This document shows, piece by piece, positions 39,436 to 47,828 of a stretch of DNA of 64,000 bases (the stretch's first letter is position 1; each line of letters begins with the position of its first letter). The notes under the pieces were generated by a model, which was not told the origin of the DNA, ran no database searches, and was given only the letters and a program-made list of their open reading frames with translations. The DNA comes from Phycisphaerales bacterium. Lineage in GTDB: Bacteria > Planctomycetota > Phycisphaerae > Phycisphaerales > UBA1924. The stretch lies in contig JAIEUA010000003.1 of NCBI GenBank assembly GCA_019744815.1, forward strand, positions 298,023-362,022, read 5' to 3'. The position numbers and the translations under genes were made by a program.

Positions 39436-39795
39436 ATGACGGCCCTTGCATTCATCAACGACCTGCTCAGCCCCGGCCACTTGATCATCCTGCTGGTGAT
39501 CGGCCTGCTCTTCTTCGGTCGCCGCCTTCCCGAGGTCGGCCGCAACGTCGGACGCAGCATTGTCGAGTTCAAGAAGGGCCTCAAGGGCATCGACGAAGAG
39601 GTGAACGAAGCCGAGGAACGCCAGCGTCGCCGCGACGCCGAGCGTGACGGCTATCGCGACGGCCGCGGCCGCGACCCCTATGTCGACGACCGCCCCCGTG
39701 CCCCGCTCCAGTCCGGCCCCTCCGGCTCGTACGACTCGCGCCCCCGCGAGGGCGAACGCGTCGCCCCGCGCGACGACGCCCGCGACAGCCACTAG
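39436..39795 (+). CDS. tatA: Sec-independent protein translocase subunit TatA/TatB-like
   Basis: 119 residues. A short N-terminal extension, then the membrane helix GHLIILLVIGLLFFG, the hinge FGRRLPEVGRNVG and the amphipathic helix RSIVEFKKGLKGIDEEV: the TatA/E pattern. TatA oligomers form the path for folded proteins with twin-arginine signals. The tail is unusually rich in Arg, Asp and Pro. TatC is not next to it. The inner-membrane position fits the many redox proteins downstream, but any link is inference. CGAGG precedes the ATG. Confidence 0.92.
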   Translation: MTALAFINDLLSPGHLIILLVIGLLFFGRRLPEVGRNVGRSIVEFKKGLKGIDEEVNEAEERQRRRDAERDGYRDGRGRDPYVDDRPRAPLQSGPSGSYDSRPREGERVAPRDDARDSH

Positions 39796-39821
39796 CGCTC
39801 GCAATGCATCCCACCGCCTTG

Positions 39822-39897
39822 ACGAGCCCCGAGCGTAAGCGACGGGTTTCTGGCTTTGCATGTCCGCGTGACCCACTCGCTCACGCTCGGGGCTCGT
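39822..39897. repeat. 21-bp inverted repeat downstream of tatA
   Basis: Arms 39822-39842 (starting ACGAGCCCCGAGCG) and 39877-39897 (ending CGCTCGGGGCTCGT) are complementary at 20 of 21 positions, spaced by 34 bases. It lies between tatA and tRNA-Met. Palindromic units of this CCCCGAGCG kind are, to my knowledge, common dispersed repeats in planctomycete genomes. It might also attenuate readthrough from tatA. Confidence 0.65.
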
Positions 39898-39968
39898 TGC
39901 GCAGCCCCACGATCGATCGCACCCCGCACGTGCCGCCGCCCATCCGCCGGCATACACTCCCGCCCAAA

Positions 39969-40043
39969 GCCGAGGTAGCTCAGCTGGTTTAGAGCGCTGG
40001 ATTCATAACCCGGAGGTCGGCGGTTCGAGTCCGCCCCTCGGCA
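39969..40043 (+). tRNA. tRNA-Met (anticodon CAT), elongator-like
   Basis: 75-nt cloverleaf: acceptor GCCGAGG pairs with CCTCGGC (40036-40042), D-arm GCTC/GAGC, anticodon loop TTCATAA, T-arm GGCGG with TTCGAGT loop. A G1-C72 pair argues against an initiator tRNA. A CAT anticodon could also be tRNA-Ile2 if modified; overall the arms look like elongator Met. Confidence 0.88.
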
Positions 40044-40145
40044 TTCCCCTGATGTTCGAGTGTGTCCGATCCCGCAACGCCCCGGCGTCGCGGGAGGATC
40101 GCCGCCACGGACGACGGCCACAATCGGCCTGAAATGGGGCCATTC

Positions 40146-40940
40146 TCAGAATCGGTCACCAGCCCCGTCGATCGATTCGATCGCCGACCGGATGCCGTCA
40201 GCGCCAACCCGCAGGCGACGCACGCCGCCGATGACCTCGAGCTCCCCGCGCACCACCACCGGCTCCGCGATCCACGGCCAGAGCGCCTCACCCGAAGCCT
40301 CGCCGCCCGACCCGACGATCAAGGTGTACTCAAACCCGCCGCCCGGTCGCCGCGACACGAGCATGGGCGGAATGCCACCCTTCACGCACAGCGTCGCGCA
40401 CGCCTTGTGCGTCTTGCCGTCGCCGGGCTTCATCGCGCCCAGGAAGCACTTGGAATCCACGATCTCGCCGCGGAGCGTCGCCGGACCAACCGGCTTTACC
40501 GCCGCGGCGACATCGTCTCCGCCCGCCGTCGCGTCCGCGCGCAACGCTTCCACACCCGGCTCGAGCTCGATGATCCGTCTTCCATCCCGATCCAGCGTCC
40601 AGCCTGACACTACCACCGCGCGTCCCGCCAAGGCCTGCAGCCCGCGATCCGATCCGTCACGCACGCCCCGCTTGCCCATCTCCACCAGAACGCTTGCTCG
40701 TCCCTCGCGATCCATCAGCACCGGGAACGGCACCAGCCACAGCGTGCCGCGGAACTGCTGGGCCACGCCGTCGTTCCACACCGCGGGCCCTGGATCGGTC
40801 TGCGCTCGCGACAGCAGCAACGCCGCCGCACCGATCATCGCCAGCGCCAGCGGCACCGCCCGCTTCAGAAACGCCGCCAAGCCCGGCGGCATCGGGAAGT
40901 AGCCAACGTAGAACTCCGGCCCGGACTTCGGCTCAGGCAT
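40146..40940 (-). CDS. Membrane-anchored hypothetical protein with C-H-C-C motif
   Basis: 264 residues, not a named family I can assign. An N-terminal membrane segment (RAVPLALAMIGAAALLLS, about 27-44) leaves ~220 residues outside. Residues 165-185 hold SKCFLGAMKPGDGKTHKACATLC, spread here as C165, H178, C181 and C185, followed by GGIPP: four possible metal or disulfide ligands. It overlaps the Rieske fusion gene by 8 bases, with GGAGGG before the start, and is last in a four-gene minus operon. A redox or metal role beside the cytochrome b/Rieske protein is an inference from that coupling. Confidence 0.65.
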   Translation of the reverse strand: MPEPKSGPEFYVGYFPMPPGLAAFLKRAVPLALAMIGAAALLLSRAQTDPGPAVWNDGVAQQFRGTLWLVPFPVLMDREGRASVLVEMGKRGVRDGSDRGLQALAGRAVVVSGWTLDRDGRRIIELEPGVEALRADATAGGDDVAAAVKPVGPATLRGEIVDSKCFLGAMKPGDGKTHKACATLCVKGGIPPMLVSRRPGGGFEYTLIVGSGGEASGEALWPWIAEPVVVRGELEVIGGVRRLRVGADGIRSAIESIDGAGDRF

Positions 40941-42003
40941 GACCGCCCTCCCCGCCCATGGGTGTCGCAGGCGTCACCGGCGTCCCCGCCGGGTTCGCCT
41001 TCGGGTCCACTTGCACACGGCCGCCGATCACCCGCACCTGATACGTCGCGATCTTCTCCGTAAACGGCGGCGGCGAGCACCCGTCCCCCGGCTTGTACTG
41101 CCAACCGTGCCACGGACACGTGATGCACCCGTCGATCACTTTCCCCTCGCCCAGCGGGCCGCCCTGATGAGCGCACACATTCGTCACCGCCGAGAAGCCA
41201 TCCTTGTGCCGAAAGACCGCGATCCGCTCGCCGCCCGCGGCCGCGACCAGCCGCGCCCGGTCCATCGGTATCTCATCGATCGAGCCCACATCCAGCCACG
41301 CTTCGTTGGGTGTGGCCGACGCACGTCCCGCGTCGATAGGTGCCTCCCGCCACGCCGCCGCAACGTGCAACGCCGTCAGTACCACCATCCCCACACCCAC
41401 GGCCCACACATACGCCCCGCCCCGATCCGTCTGCACGGCGCCGAGCGCGACGTGCCCGACCAACAGGCCATACGCGATATACACCAGCATGTGCAGCCGC
41501 TTCCACGCCCGCGCTCCAAGGTTCCGCAGCCAGAAGTCATGGCTCGTCGCCGCCATCAGGAAAAGGATGGCGAGCGCCCCAACGCCCAGCCACTCGAACG
41601 GAAACTCCCGCAGCGAGGCCACATTGGTGTTGCTCGTCAGCAGCGACACCAGCGGCGACACCACCCCGAACCCGTGGTAATACCCAACCGCCAGCGCCGC
41701 GTGCGCCAGCCCAATCAGAAACGTCATCACGCCCAGGTGCCGCCGGTTGTAGAGCACGGGCAGGAACCGCCGGTCCAGCCGCGCCAAGGGCCCGATCGCC
41801 AGAATCACATGCAGCAGCACGATCGCGCACGATCCGAGCCCGCGGAGGATCAGCACCTCGTCCGACAGCGCGTGCTCCCCGCGCCACATCAGCTTGCCCG
41901 TGATCACCCACGCTCCCACGAACAGCACCGCCCCGACCGCCGCCGCCGCGTCGTAGATCCGCTTGTGCCGACTCCACTGGATGGCGACGTACCCAACGCT
42001 CAT
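40933..42003 (-). CDS. Fused cytochrome b (ferric reductase-like) and Rieske [2Fe-2S] protein
   Basis: 356 residues joining two modules. Residues ~1-220 form six membrane helices with histidines in LLHVILAIGPLARL, RRHLGVMTFLIGLAHAALAV and RLHMLVYIAYGLLVGHVALG, as in the MsrQ/ferric reductase-like domain that binds haem b. Residues ~235-345 are a Rieske ferredoxin domain with CAHQGGPLGEG and CPWHGWQYKP, the two Cys-x-His ligand pairs. The order suggests electron flow between membrane haem and the soluble cluster. ATG 42003 overlaps the upstream small gene by 4 bases. Physiological donor and acceptor are unknown. Confidence 0.88.
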   Translation of the reverse strand: MSVGYVAIQWSRHKRIYDAAAAVGAVLFVGAWVITGKLMWRGEHALSDEVLILRGLGSCAIVLLHVILAIGPLARLDRRFLPVLYNRRHLGVMTFLIGLAHAALAVGYYHGFGVVSPLVSLLTSNTNVASLREFPFEWLGVGALAILFLMAATSHDFWLRNLGARAWKRLHMLVYIAYGLLVGHVALGAVQTDRGGAYVWAVGVGMVVLTALHVAAAWREAPIDAGRASATPNEAWLDVGSIDEIPMDRARLVAAAGGERIAVFRHKDGFSAVTNVCAHQGGPLGEGKVIDGCITCPWHGWQYKPGDGCSPPPFTEKIATYQVRVIGGRVQVDPKANPAGTPVTPATPMGGEGGHA

Positions 42004-42152
42004 CGGGCGCCCTCAACCTGGCCCCGCGTAGAAGGCGCCAACGCACGCGCGGCGTGAACACGAACCACGACGGCCGCCGTGAGAAGCACAGTTAGCAGCA
42101 CCGGCAGAATCCACCACGCCACACGGTGCAAGCGACGAAGATCACGCGTCAT
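42000..42152 (-). CDS. Small single-pass membrane protein in Rieske operon
   Basis: 50 residues: MTRDLRRLHRV then the hydrophobic segment AWWILPVLLTVLLTAAVVV and a basic tail. ATG 42152 is favoured because AGGA lies about 9 bases upstream and its reading overlaps both neighbours by a few bases, the mark of a coupled operon gene. No family is recognised; it may be a subunit or assembly factor of the adjacent cytochrome b/Rieske protein. Confidence 0.6.
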   Translation of the reverse strand: MTRDLRRLHRVAWWILPVLLTVLLTAAVVVRVHAARALAPSTRGQVEGAR

Positions 42153-42375
42153 GGGAATCATCCTGCGTGGCCTTGGATCCGGCCCTCGCAACAACCCAAG
42201 GCCAAAGCGCCGCCAACCCCGGCGCGATCAAGAGCTTGAACCAGACCGATGCCGTTCTCACCCCCGCGTCCATCCGACGGCTCCCGCGTACGAGAAACCA
42301 CGCGGCCACCACGCCGCCCACCGCGGCGTACAACCCCAACGCCGCGATCAAAAGCCGCGCGATCGGATCGCTCAT
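42142..42375 (-). CDS. Small membrane protein, first gene of Rieske operon
   Basis: 77 residues with two hydrophobic segments, ARLLIAALGLYAAVGGVVAAWFLV (about 6-29) and a second around FKLLIAPGLAALWPWVVA, linked by a basic loop. The end overlaps the 50-residue gene. Not recognised as a named family; tight coupling to the cytochrome b/Rieske gene suggests a structural role there. Confidence 0.62.
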   Translation of the reverse strand: MSDPIARLLIAALGLYAAVGGVVAAWFLVRGSRRMDAGVRTASVWFKLLIAPGLAALWPWVVARAGSKATQDDSHDA

Positions 42376-42406
42376 GCAACTGGGATGCCCGGCAATCGCC
42401 GCTGTG

Positions 42407-43318
42407 TCACCCCAGCAACCCCATCATCCGCCCGAGCACAACAATCCGCTCCCGCAGCGATTGCTCCGGCGGGTCCGAAGCATTGTGGTGCAGCACGATC
42501 ATGGTCGCGTCATCGTCGAGGCGTTCTTCTCCGGTGCGCCGCGAGATCTCGGCGAGCACCAGCTCCCGCAGCCGCGACCCGTCGACGCCGCCCTGCGTGG
42601 CCGAACGCACGACGTCGAGCAAGCCATCCTCGCCCCACGGCTTGCCGTCGGCGCCGCGGGCCTCCAGGAATGCGTCGGAGTACATGGCGAGCAGGTCGCC
42701 CCGCTCCAGCCGGATGGCAAATTGTTCATACGCCGTCGGATCGATCACACCCAGCGGCAGATTCGAAGCGCCCACCTCACCCGACCGCTCGGCCCCGAGC
42801 GCGTCGGGAACATCGGCGTCCAAGAAGCGCCACGCGCCCCGCGACACGGAGTAGTGCAGCGGCCGCGGGTGGCCGGCGTTACAGATGATCGCGTGGTCGG
42901 TCGGTGCGAAGTACGAGACCAGCACCGCGGTCGCGAACCGCCCGCCCTCGCGTGTGAACTGCTTGTTGAGCGCTTTGGCGAACCGGCTCTGATCCGGCGT
43001 GTTGATCGAGCGCCGCATCAAGTCCCGCAGGCCCGCCGCGGTCGACGCGACGACGCTGCCGTGCCCCGCGACATCCGCCAGCACGAACCGCGTGATGAGA
43101 CCCGCCGCACAGTTGGAAACGTAATAGATATCGCCGCCCTGTGCATCGCCCTCGTGCGGCGTGCAGCCCACGTAGACGTCGTTCCCGGGCACCGAGACCT
43201 CGCCGAGGAAGCCGTCGTGCCCGCCCCAGACCTCCATGCAAGCGATGCCTCGGGCCGAGCGACTTGGTCGATCGCTTTCGCGGCCAGATGATGGTGATGG
43301 GGTCGATGCCGCGTTCAC
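42407..43318 (-). CDS. PP2C-family (SpoIIE-type) serine/threonine phosphatase
   Basis: 303 residues. Metal-binding and core motifs of SpoIIE/RsbU-type phosphatases are visible: GGDIYYVSNCAAGLITRFVLADVAGHG (given here across the G-D and D-V-x-G-H-G sites), then ICNAGHPRPLHY, ERGDLLAMYSDAFLEARG and the final DDDATMIVLHH. These enzymes dephosphorylate anti-anti-sigma factors in partner switching. The GTG start overlaps the anti-sigma stop, so it is coupled with the sigma and anti-sigma genes upstream. It lacks an N-terminal sensor domain. Confidence 0.9.
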   Translation of the reverse strand: MNAASTPSPSSGRESDRPSRSARGIACMEVWGGHDGFLGEVSVPGNDVYVGCTPHEGDAQGGDIYYVSNCAAGLITRFVLADVAGHGSVVASTAAGLRDLMRRSINTPDQSRFAKALNKQFTREGGRFATAVLVSYFAPTDHAIICNAGHPRPLHYSVSRGAWRFLDADVPDALGAERSGEVGASNLPLGVIDPTAYEQFAIRLERGDLLAMYSDAFLEARGADGKPWGEDGLLDVVRSATQGGVDGSRLRELVLAEISRRTGEERLDDDATMIVLHHNASDPPEQSLRERIVVLGRMMGLLG

Positions 43319-43581
43319 ACGGAGAGATTCCGCCGAGCCGCCTTGATTGCCTTGAGCAAACCCTCGGGCGCGACACCACGAGCCGGTTCATCGCTCGGAG
43401 CCAGCGCCTGCTTGCCCAAGGCGACCGTCCTCTTGTACGCGTCGAGGTAATTCACGCACGAAGGGCAGACGGCCAAGTGCCGATCGAAATCGCGACGTTG
43501 GTCCTCGTCGAGGCGATCCTCGAGATAGTCCGCGATGAAGTCGATCAGCTCGCGGCACGTGATGTAATCGTTGTTCGTCAC
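43315..43581 (-). CDS. Anti-sigma factor with zinc-finger (zf-HC2) domain
   Basis: 88 residues with the anti-sigma H-x3-C-x2-C pattern: CRELIDFIADYLEDRLD then FDRHLAVCPSCVNYLDAY, in which Cys9 and the HxxxCxxC cluster would bind zinc. No membrane segment is seen, so it is probably a soluble antagonist of the sigma factor encoded immediately upstream, with which it overlaps by 4 bases. It overlaps the phosphatase gene by 4 bases at the other end. Confidence 0.88.
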   Translation of the reverse strand: MTNNDYITCRELIDFIADYLEDRLDEDQRRDFDRHLAVCPSCVNYLDAYKRTVALGKQALAPSDEPARGVAPEGLLKAIKAARRNLSV

Positions 43582-44203
43582 GAATCGTCCTCAACAAAGT
43601 ACGGGTCCAGCAGGGTCTTGAGGGCCTGACGCGCCCGATGCAGCCTCGTGCGCACCGTGTCGAGCGTCACCCCAAGCACCGCCGCCGTCTCTTCGGTATC
43701 CAAACCTTCCACATCCCGCAGCACCAACACAACCCGGTACTGCTCGGGAAGCTCCTCGATCCTCGATCGGACCAGAGCTCGGAGTTCCTGCTGTTCGATG
43801 CCGCCCGATGCTTCCGCGTGCCACCGTTTCTGGGGTTCTTTTGGTGGCCGTCGGAGACGAACTCCGGCAGCAGCGCATCCATGCTCTTCTCGGGCCTGCG
43901 GCGCTTGCTCCGCAGCTTCATCAGACACGCGTTCACCGTGATCTGGTGCAGCCAGGTCGTCAGCTTCGCACGCCCGTCGAATCGCTCCAGCGACCGGAAC
44001 GCGCTCAGAAAGGCGTCCTGCACCGCGTCCTCGGCGTCCGCCTCGGTCGGCATCATCTTGCGAGCCACCGCCAGCATGCGGCCCGCCGCGGCATCGACCA
44101 GTTCGTCGAACGCCGCTCCGTCTTTGCTCCGCAGCCGCGCGAGCATGGCTGCTTCGTCGAATGAAGCCTCAGTCTCTCGCATTGGTATGAGCGTACCTGC
44201 CAT
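43578..44203 (-). CDS. ECF-type RNA polymerase sigma factor, interrupted by an apparent 1-base frameshift
   Basis: Sigma region 2 reads in one frame (AFLSAFRSLERFDGRAKLTTWLHQITVNACLMKLRSK from about 44100 down to 43850) and region 4 in the other (RIEELPEQYRVVLVLRDVEGLDTEETAAVLGV). The join falls at the T-run 43839-43842 on the plus strand; one more base there would give ...DGHQKEPQKRWHAEASGG..., restoring a continuous protein of about 207 residues. The likely start is ATG 44203, with AGG upstream; ATG 44182 is the alternative. As given the gene is broken. Its intact, overlapping anti-sigma partner argues for an assembly or sequencing error rather than decay. Confidence 0.8.
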
Positions 44204-44323
44204 TCCAGACCTGAGACGCCGATTCCAAGTTGGTGTGTCACAAACTTCGCACCCCGGCATCGCATTTCCGCCGCGGCAGGCAGCCCACCTCGGGCCCCGG
44301 CCCAGCCGCGAGGAGTCCACCTC

Positions 44324-45433
44324 ATGAAAGCAGTCGCTGTCTTCCCGCGCGAGCGGGCGGTTCGTGTCATTGACACCCCCGAGCCCCGCCTCACAGCTCC
44401 CGACCACGTCAAGCTCCGCACCCTCGAAGTCGGTGTCTGCGCCACCGACCGCGAGATCTGCGGCTTCCACTACGGCTTCCCCCCCGAGGGCAGCGATCAC
44501 CTCATCATCGGCCACGAAGCCCTCGGCGAGGTGGTCGAGATCGGCAAGAAGGTCACCAACTTCAAGGTCGGTGATCTCGCCGTCCTCACCGTCCGCCGCC
44601 CCTGCGGTAAGTCCGAGTGCCCCTCCTGCGCCGAAGGCCGTCAGGACTTCTGCTACACCGGCTCGTTCACCGAACGCGGCATCAAGCAGCAACACGGCTA
44701 CATGACCGAGTTCGTCGTGGACTCCGAGCGCTTCCTGCTCCCGGTTCCCAAAGCACTGCGCGAGTTCGCCGTGCTGGTTGAGCCTCTGACCATCGCCGAG
44801 AAGGCGCTCATCGAGGTCTGGCAGATTCAGCAGCGACTGCCGTGGTCCTGCCCGACCGCCGGCAAGAAGAAGCCCGGTCACTGCCACCACGCGCTCATCC
44901 TGGGCGCCGGCCCGATCGGCCTCCTCGGCGCGATGGCTTTCGCGAATGCCGGCTTCTCGACGTTCGTCTACAGCCGCGAGGACGAGAAGAGCAGTAAGGC
45001 ACAGTTGGTGCGTTCCTTCGGCGCCACCTACATCTCCGCCGCGGCAACGCCCGTGGACAAACTGGTCGACCGCATCGGCACGATCGATGTGGTCTACGAA
45101 GCCGCGGGCGCGTCCAAGCTCTCGTTTGAGGTGCTGCAGCAAGTCGGGCCGAATGCGGCCTTCGTCTTCACCGGCGTCCCCGGCCTCCGTGGCCCCAGCG
45201 AGGTGAACACCGACCAGATCATGCGCAACATGGTGCTCAAGAACCAGGTCCTGCTCGGCACCGTCAACGCCGGCCGCGACGCGTTCGAGAACGCGATCAA
45301 GGACCTGAAGGACTTCAAGAAGAAGTGGCCGGACGCACTACGGGCCCTCATCACCGGGCGGTACAAAGTCAGCGACGCCACCACGCCGCTGCTGTCGACC
45401 GACGGCATCAAGAACGTCATCGCGTTTGCGTAA
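44324..45433 (+). CDS. Glucose 1-dehydrogenase, zinc-dependent medium-chain type
   Basis: 369 residues of the medium-chain zinc dehydrogenase family, closest in pattern to archaeal glucose dehydrogenases, which oxidise glucose to gluconolactone with NAD(P). Catalytic zinc ligands: Cys39 and His64-Glu65 (GHEALGEV). Structural zinc: C94, C99, C102 and C110 (CGKSECPSCAEGRQDFC). Cofactor site ILGAGPIGLLGAMAFANAG. The glucose-dehydrogenase C-terminus is visible as NTDQIMRNMVLKNQVLLGTVNAG. AGGAG precedes the ATG. Two bases separate its stop from the aquaporin gene, so it leads the sugar-related operon. Confidence 0.9.
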   Translation: MKAVAVFPRERAVRVIDTPEPRLTAPDHVKLRTLEVGVCATDREICGFHYGFPPEGSDHLIIGHEALGEVVEIGKKVTNFKVGDLAVLTVRRPCGKSECPSCAEGRQDFCYTGSFTERGIKQQHGYMTEFVVDSERFLLPVPKALREFAVLVEPLTIAEKALIEVWQIQQRLPWSCPTAGKKKPGHCHHALILGAGPIGLLGAMAFANAGFSTFVYSREDEKSSKAQLVRSFGATYISAAATPVDKLVDRIGTIDVVYEAAGASKLSFEVLQQVGPNAAFVFTGVPGLRGPSEVNTDQIMRNMVLKNQVLLGTVNAGRDAFENAIKDLKDFKKKWPDALRALITGRYKVSDATTPLLSTDGIKNVIAFA

Positions 45434-45435
45434 CC

Positions 45436-46227
45436 GTGCTGCACCCCACCGAAGCCATCATCGAGGGTGTGCTGCTCGGCACCTTCATGTTCATCGCCTG
45501 CTCGGTGGTGGTGGTCTTCTGCCATCCCGAGTCGCCGGTGGCGCGGACCATCACCAAGCCGCTCACGCGACGCTTCTGCATCGGGATTCTGATGGGCCTC
45601 ACCGCGATCGCGCTCATCTATTCCCCATTGGGCCAGCGCTCCGGCGCCCACATGAACCCCGTCCCCACGTTGGTGTTCACGCTCCTGGGCAAGGTCTCGT
45701 GGCCCGACGCGATCGCGTACCCCGCCGGGCAGTTCCTCGGAGGGTTCCTCGGTGTCGCGTTGGCGAGGGCTCTGGTGGGCCCCCGCGTTGGGCATGAAAG
45801 CGTTTCCTACGCCTCGACGGTGCCCGGCGCGCACGGAACTGTCGTTGCGTTCCTCGGGGAACTCGTGATCGCGACGCTGCTGATGTCCATGGTGCTGTGG
45901 ATGAGCAACACCGCATTTGCGGTGCCGTTCACCGGGATCGTGGCCGGCTGCATGGTCGCGTCGTTCATCACGCTCGAGGCCCCGCTCTCGGGGATGAGCA
46001 TGAACCCGGCTCGCACGTTGTCTTCCGCCCTGTGGTCGCGGCGGTTCCGCGGGCTGTGGATCTACTTCACGGCGCCGCCGCTGGGGATGCTGCTCGCGGC
46101 GATCGGGTACGTAGGGATACGCGGGATCGACGCGGTCTATTGCGCCAAGCTCCAGCATCCGCAGGACGGGCCCTGTCTGTTTCACTGCAACATCGATCGC
46201 ATGCCCGGCCGCCTGCCGGCACGCTGA
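45436..46227 (+). CDS. Aquaporin/glycerol facilitator family (MIP) channel
   Basis: 263-residue channel with six hydrophobic segments and both pore loops: the first as SGAHMNPVPTLVF (NPV in place of NPA) and the second as SGMSMNPARTLSSAL. The altered first motif resembles unorthodox aquaporins. It would conduct water or small neutral solutes across the inner membrane. A GTG at 45436 is used, starting two bases after the upstream stop. The placement among sugar-oxidising enzymes suggests a role in osmotic balance or solute passage (inferred). The C-terminal tail is cysteine-containing. Confidence 0.87.
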   Translation: MLHPTEAIIEGVLLGTFMFIACSVVVVFCHPESPVARTITKPLTRRFCIGILMGLTAIALIYSPLGQRSGAHMNPVPTLVFTLLGKVSWPDAIAYPAGQFLGGFLGVALARALVGPRVGHESVSYASTVPGAHGTVVAFLGELVIATLLMSMVLWMSNTAFAVPFTGIVAGCMVASFITLEAPLSGMSMNPARTLSSALWSRRFRGLWIYFTAPPLGMLLAAIGYVGIRGIDAVYCAKLQHPQDGPCLFHCNIDRMPGRLPAR

Positions 46228-46238
46228 AAGGAAGTCCC

Positions 46239-47828
46239 ATGTCCATCGACGCTCGCTACGACGTCATCATCATCGGTTCCGGTGCTGGCGGCGGCACTCT
46301 GGCCCAACGCCTTGCGCCCACGGGCAAACGCATCCTCATCATCGAACGCGGCGAGTTCCTGCCCCGCGAGCGGGAGAACTGGGAGACCAAGGCGGTCTTC
46401 GAGCAGAAGCGCTATCTGGCGAAGGAGACCTGGTTCGACAAGGACGACCAGCCGTTCGAGCCGTACACGCACTACTGGGTCGGTGGCAACACCAAGGTCT
46501 ACGGCGCGGCGTTGCTTCGTATGCGTGAAGACGACTTCGGCGCGGTGCAGCACTACGGCGGCGTGTCGCCGGCGTGGCCGCTGGGGTATGACGTGTTTGA
46601 GCCGTATTACTCAGAGGCGGAGCAGTTGTACAGCGTGCATGGCACGCGCGAGGCGAAGCGGCGTGATCCGTTCGATCCGCCGTCGTCGAGCCACTATCCG
46701 TTTCCGCCGGTGCCTCCGGAGCCGCGCATCGCGGAGTTGATGGGTGATCTTCGATCGCTCGGTACGCGGCCCTTCCCGGTGCCGCTGGGGGTGCGGCTGC
46801 AGGAGCAGGATCGCTCCGCCGCGCCAACGCATCTGAGCCAGTTCGACGGGTATCCGGATCTGACGGAGGCCAAAGCGGATGCGCACGTTGTGGGTGTGCG
46901 TGCCGCGTTGCGGCATCCGAATGTGTCGATCCTGACCGGTGCCAAGGTCGAGCGGCTGGTCACGCATCCGGGTGGCCACACGGTGCGCGAGGTTGTGGTG
47001 ACACGGGGGAAGGCGACGCTGACGATCGGTGCGGACATCGTGGTGCTGGCGGCCGGCGCCATCAACTCGGCGGCGGTGTTGCTGCGGTCGCGGAGCGACG
47101 AGCACCCGCGCGGCCTGGCCAACGGATCGGACCAAGTGGGGCGGAACTACATGACGCACCACAACGGATGCTTGCTGGCGGTGTCGAGCGAGCCGAATCC
47201 GTCGCAGTTTCAGAAGCACTTCGCGATCACGGACTACTACCGAGGGTCCGAGGTATCGCCGCTGCCGCTGGGCACGATTCAATTGATGGGCAAGCCCGAT
47301 CCGGGGACGATCCAGTGGCTGCGGGGCGATCAGTTGCCGGGCGAGAGCCTGGAGAGCATCCAGAGCCGCACGATTGACTTCTTCCTGACTAGCGAGGACC
47401 TGCCGAGCAGCGAGAACCGGATCACGCTGCGGGACGACGGCGCAATCCGCGTGTCGTACACGCCCAACAACCTCGAGGCGTATCAGCGGCTGGAGACAAT
47501 CACCAAGGACCTGCTAGCGCGGGCCGAGCGTGGGCGGGGGCGCTCGACGCCCGCGTTCTTCGCGTCGCGGCTGGGCGTGAGCGGCGTGTCGCACCAGAAC
47601 GGCACCCTGCGGTTCGGAGTGGATCCAAAGACCTGCGTGCTGAACACGGACTGCCGCACGCACGAGGTGCGAAACCTCTATGTGGCGGACGGCTCGTTCT
47701 TCCCGTCGAGCAGCGCGGTGAATCCGTCCTTGACCATCATGGCCAACGCGCTGCGGGTGGGCGACATCATCGCTCGGGAACTGGGCGTGTCGCGATCTGA
47801 GGGCGTGTTGGCGGAGGTGGTGTTATGA
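46239..47828 (+). CDS. GMC-family FAD oxidoreductase
   Basis: 529-residue flavoprotein of the glucose-methanol-choline family. The FAD-binding Rossmann motif IIIGSGAGGGTLAQRL is at about residues 10-25, and the C-terminal GMC signature is VADGSFFPSSSAVNPSLTIMANAL, with the catalytic His/Asn pair probably in SHQNG and VNPS. GMC enzymes oxidise alcohols or sugars, passing electrons to a cytochrome or oxygen. No Tat or Sec signal is seen, so the protein appears cytoplasmic. ATG 46239 has AAAGGAAG upstream. It overlaps the double VOC gene by 4 bases. Confidence 0.9.
   Translation: MSIDARYDVIIIGSGAGGGTLAQRLAPTGKRILIIERGEFLPRERENWETKAVFEQKRYLAKETWFDKDDQPFEPYTHYWVGGNTKVYGAALLRMREDDFGAVQHYGGVSPAWPLGYDVFEPYYSEAEQLYSVHGTREAKRRDPFDPPSSSHYPFPPVPPEPRIAELMGDLRSLGTRPFPVPLGVRLQEQDRSAAPTHLSQFDGYPDLTEAKADAHVVGVRAALRHPNVSILTGAKVERLVTHPGGHTVREVVVTRGKATLTIGADIVVLAAGAINSAAVLLRSRSDEHPRGLANGSDQVGRNYMTHHNGCLLAVSSEPNPSQFQKHFAITDYYRGSEVSPLPLGTIQLMGKPDPGTIQWLRGDQLPGESLESIQSRTIDFFLTSEDLPSSENRITLRDDGAIRVSYTPNNLEAYQRLETITKDLLARAERGRGRSTPAFFASRLGVSGVSHQNGTLRFGVDPKTCVLNTDCRTHEVRNLYVADGSFFPSSSAVNPSLTIMANALRVGDIIARELGVSRSEGVLAEVVL

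Noticed and set aside
43836..43850. Programmed frameshift in the ECF sigma gene
   Set aside because: The site does not match a classic slippery heptamer and no downstream structure was evident, so error or mutation is the simpler reading.
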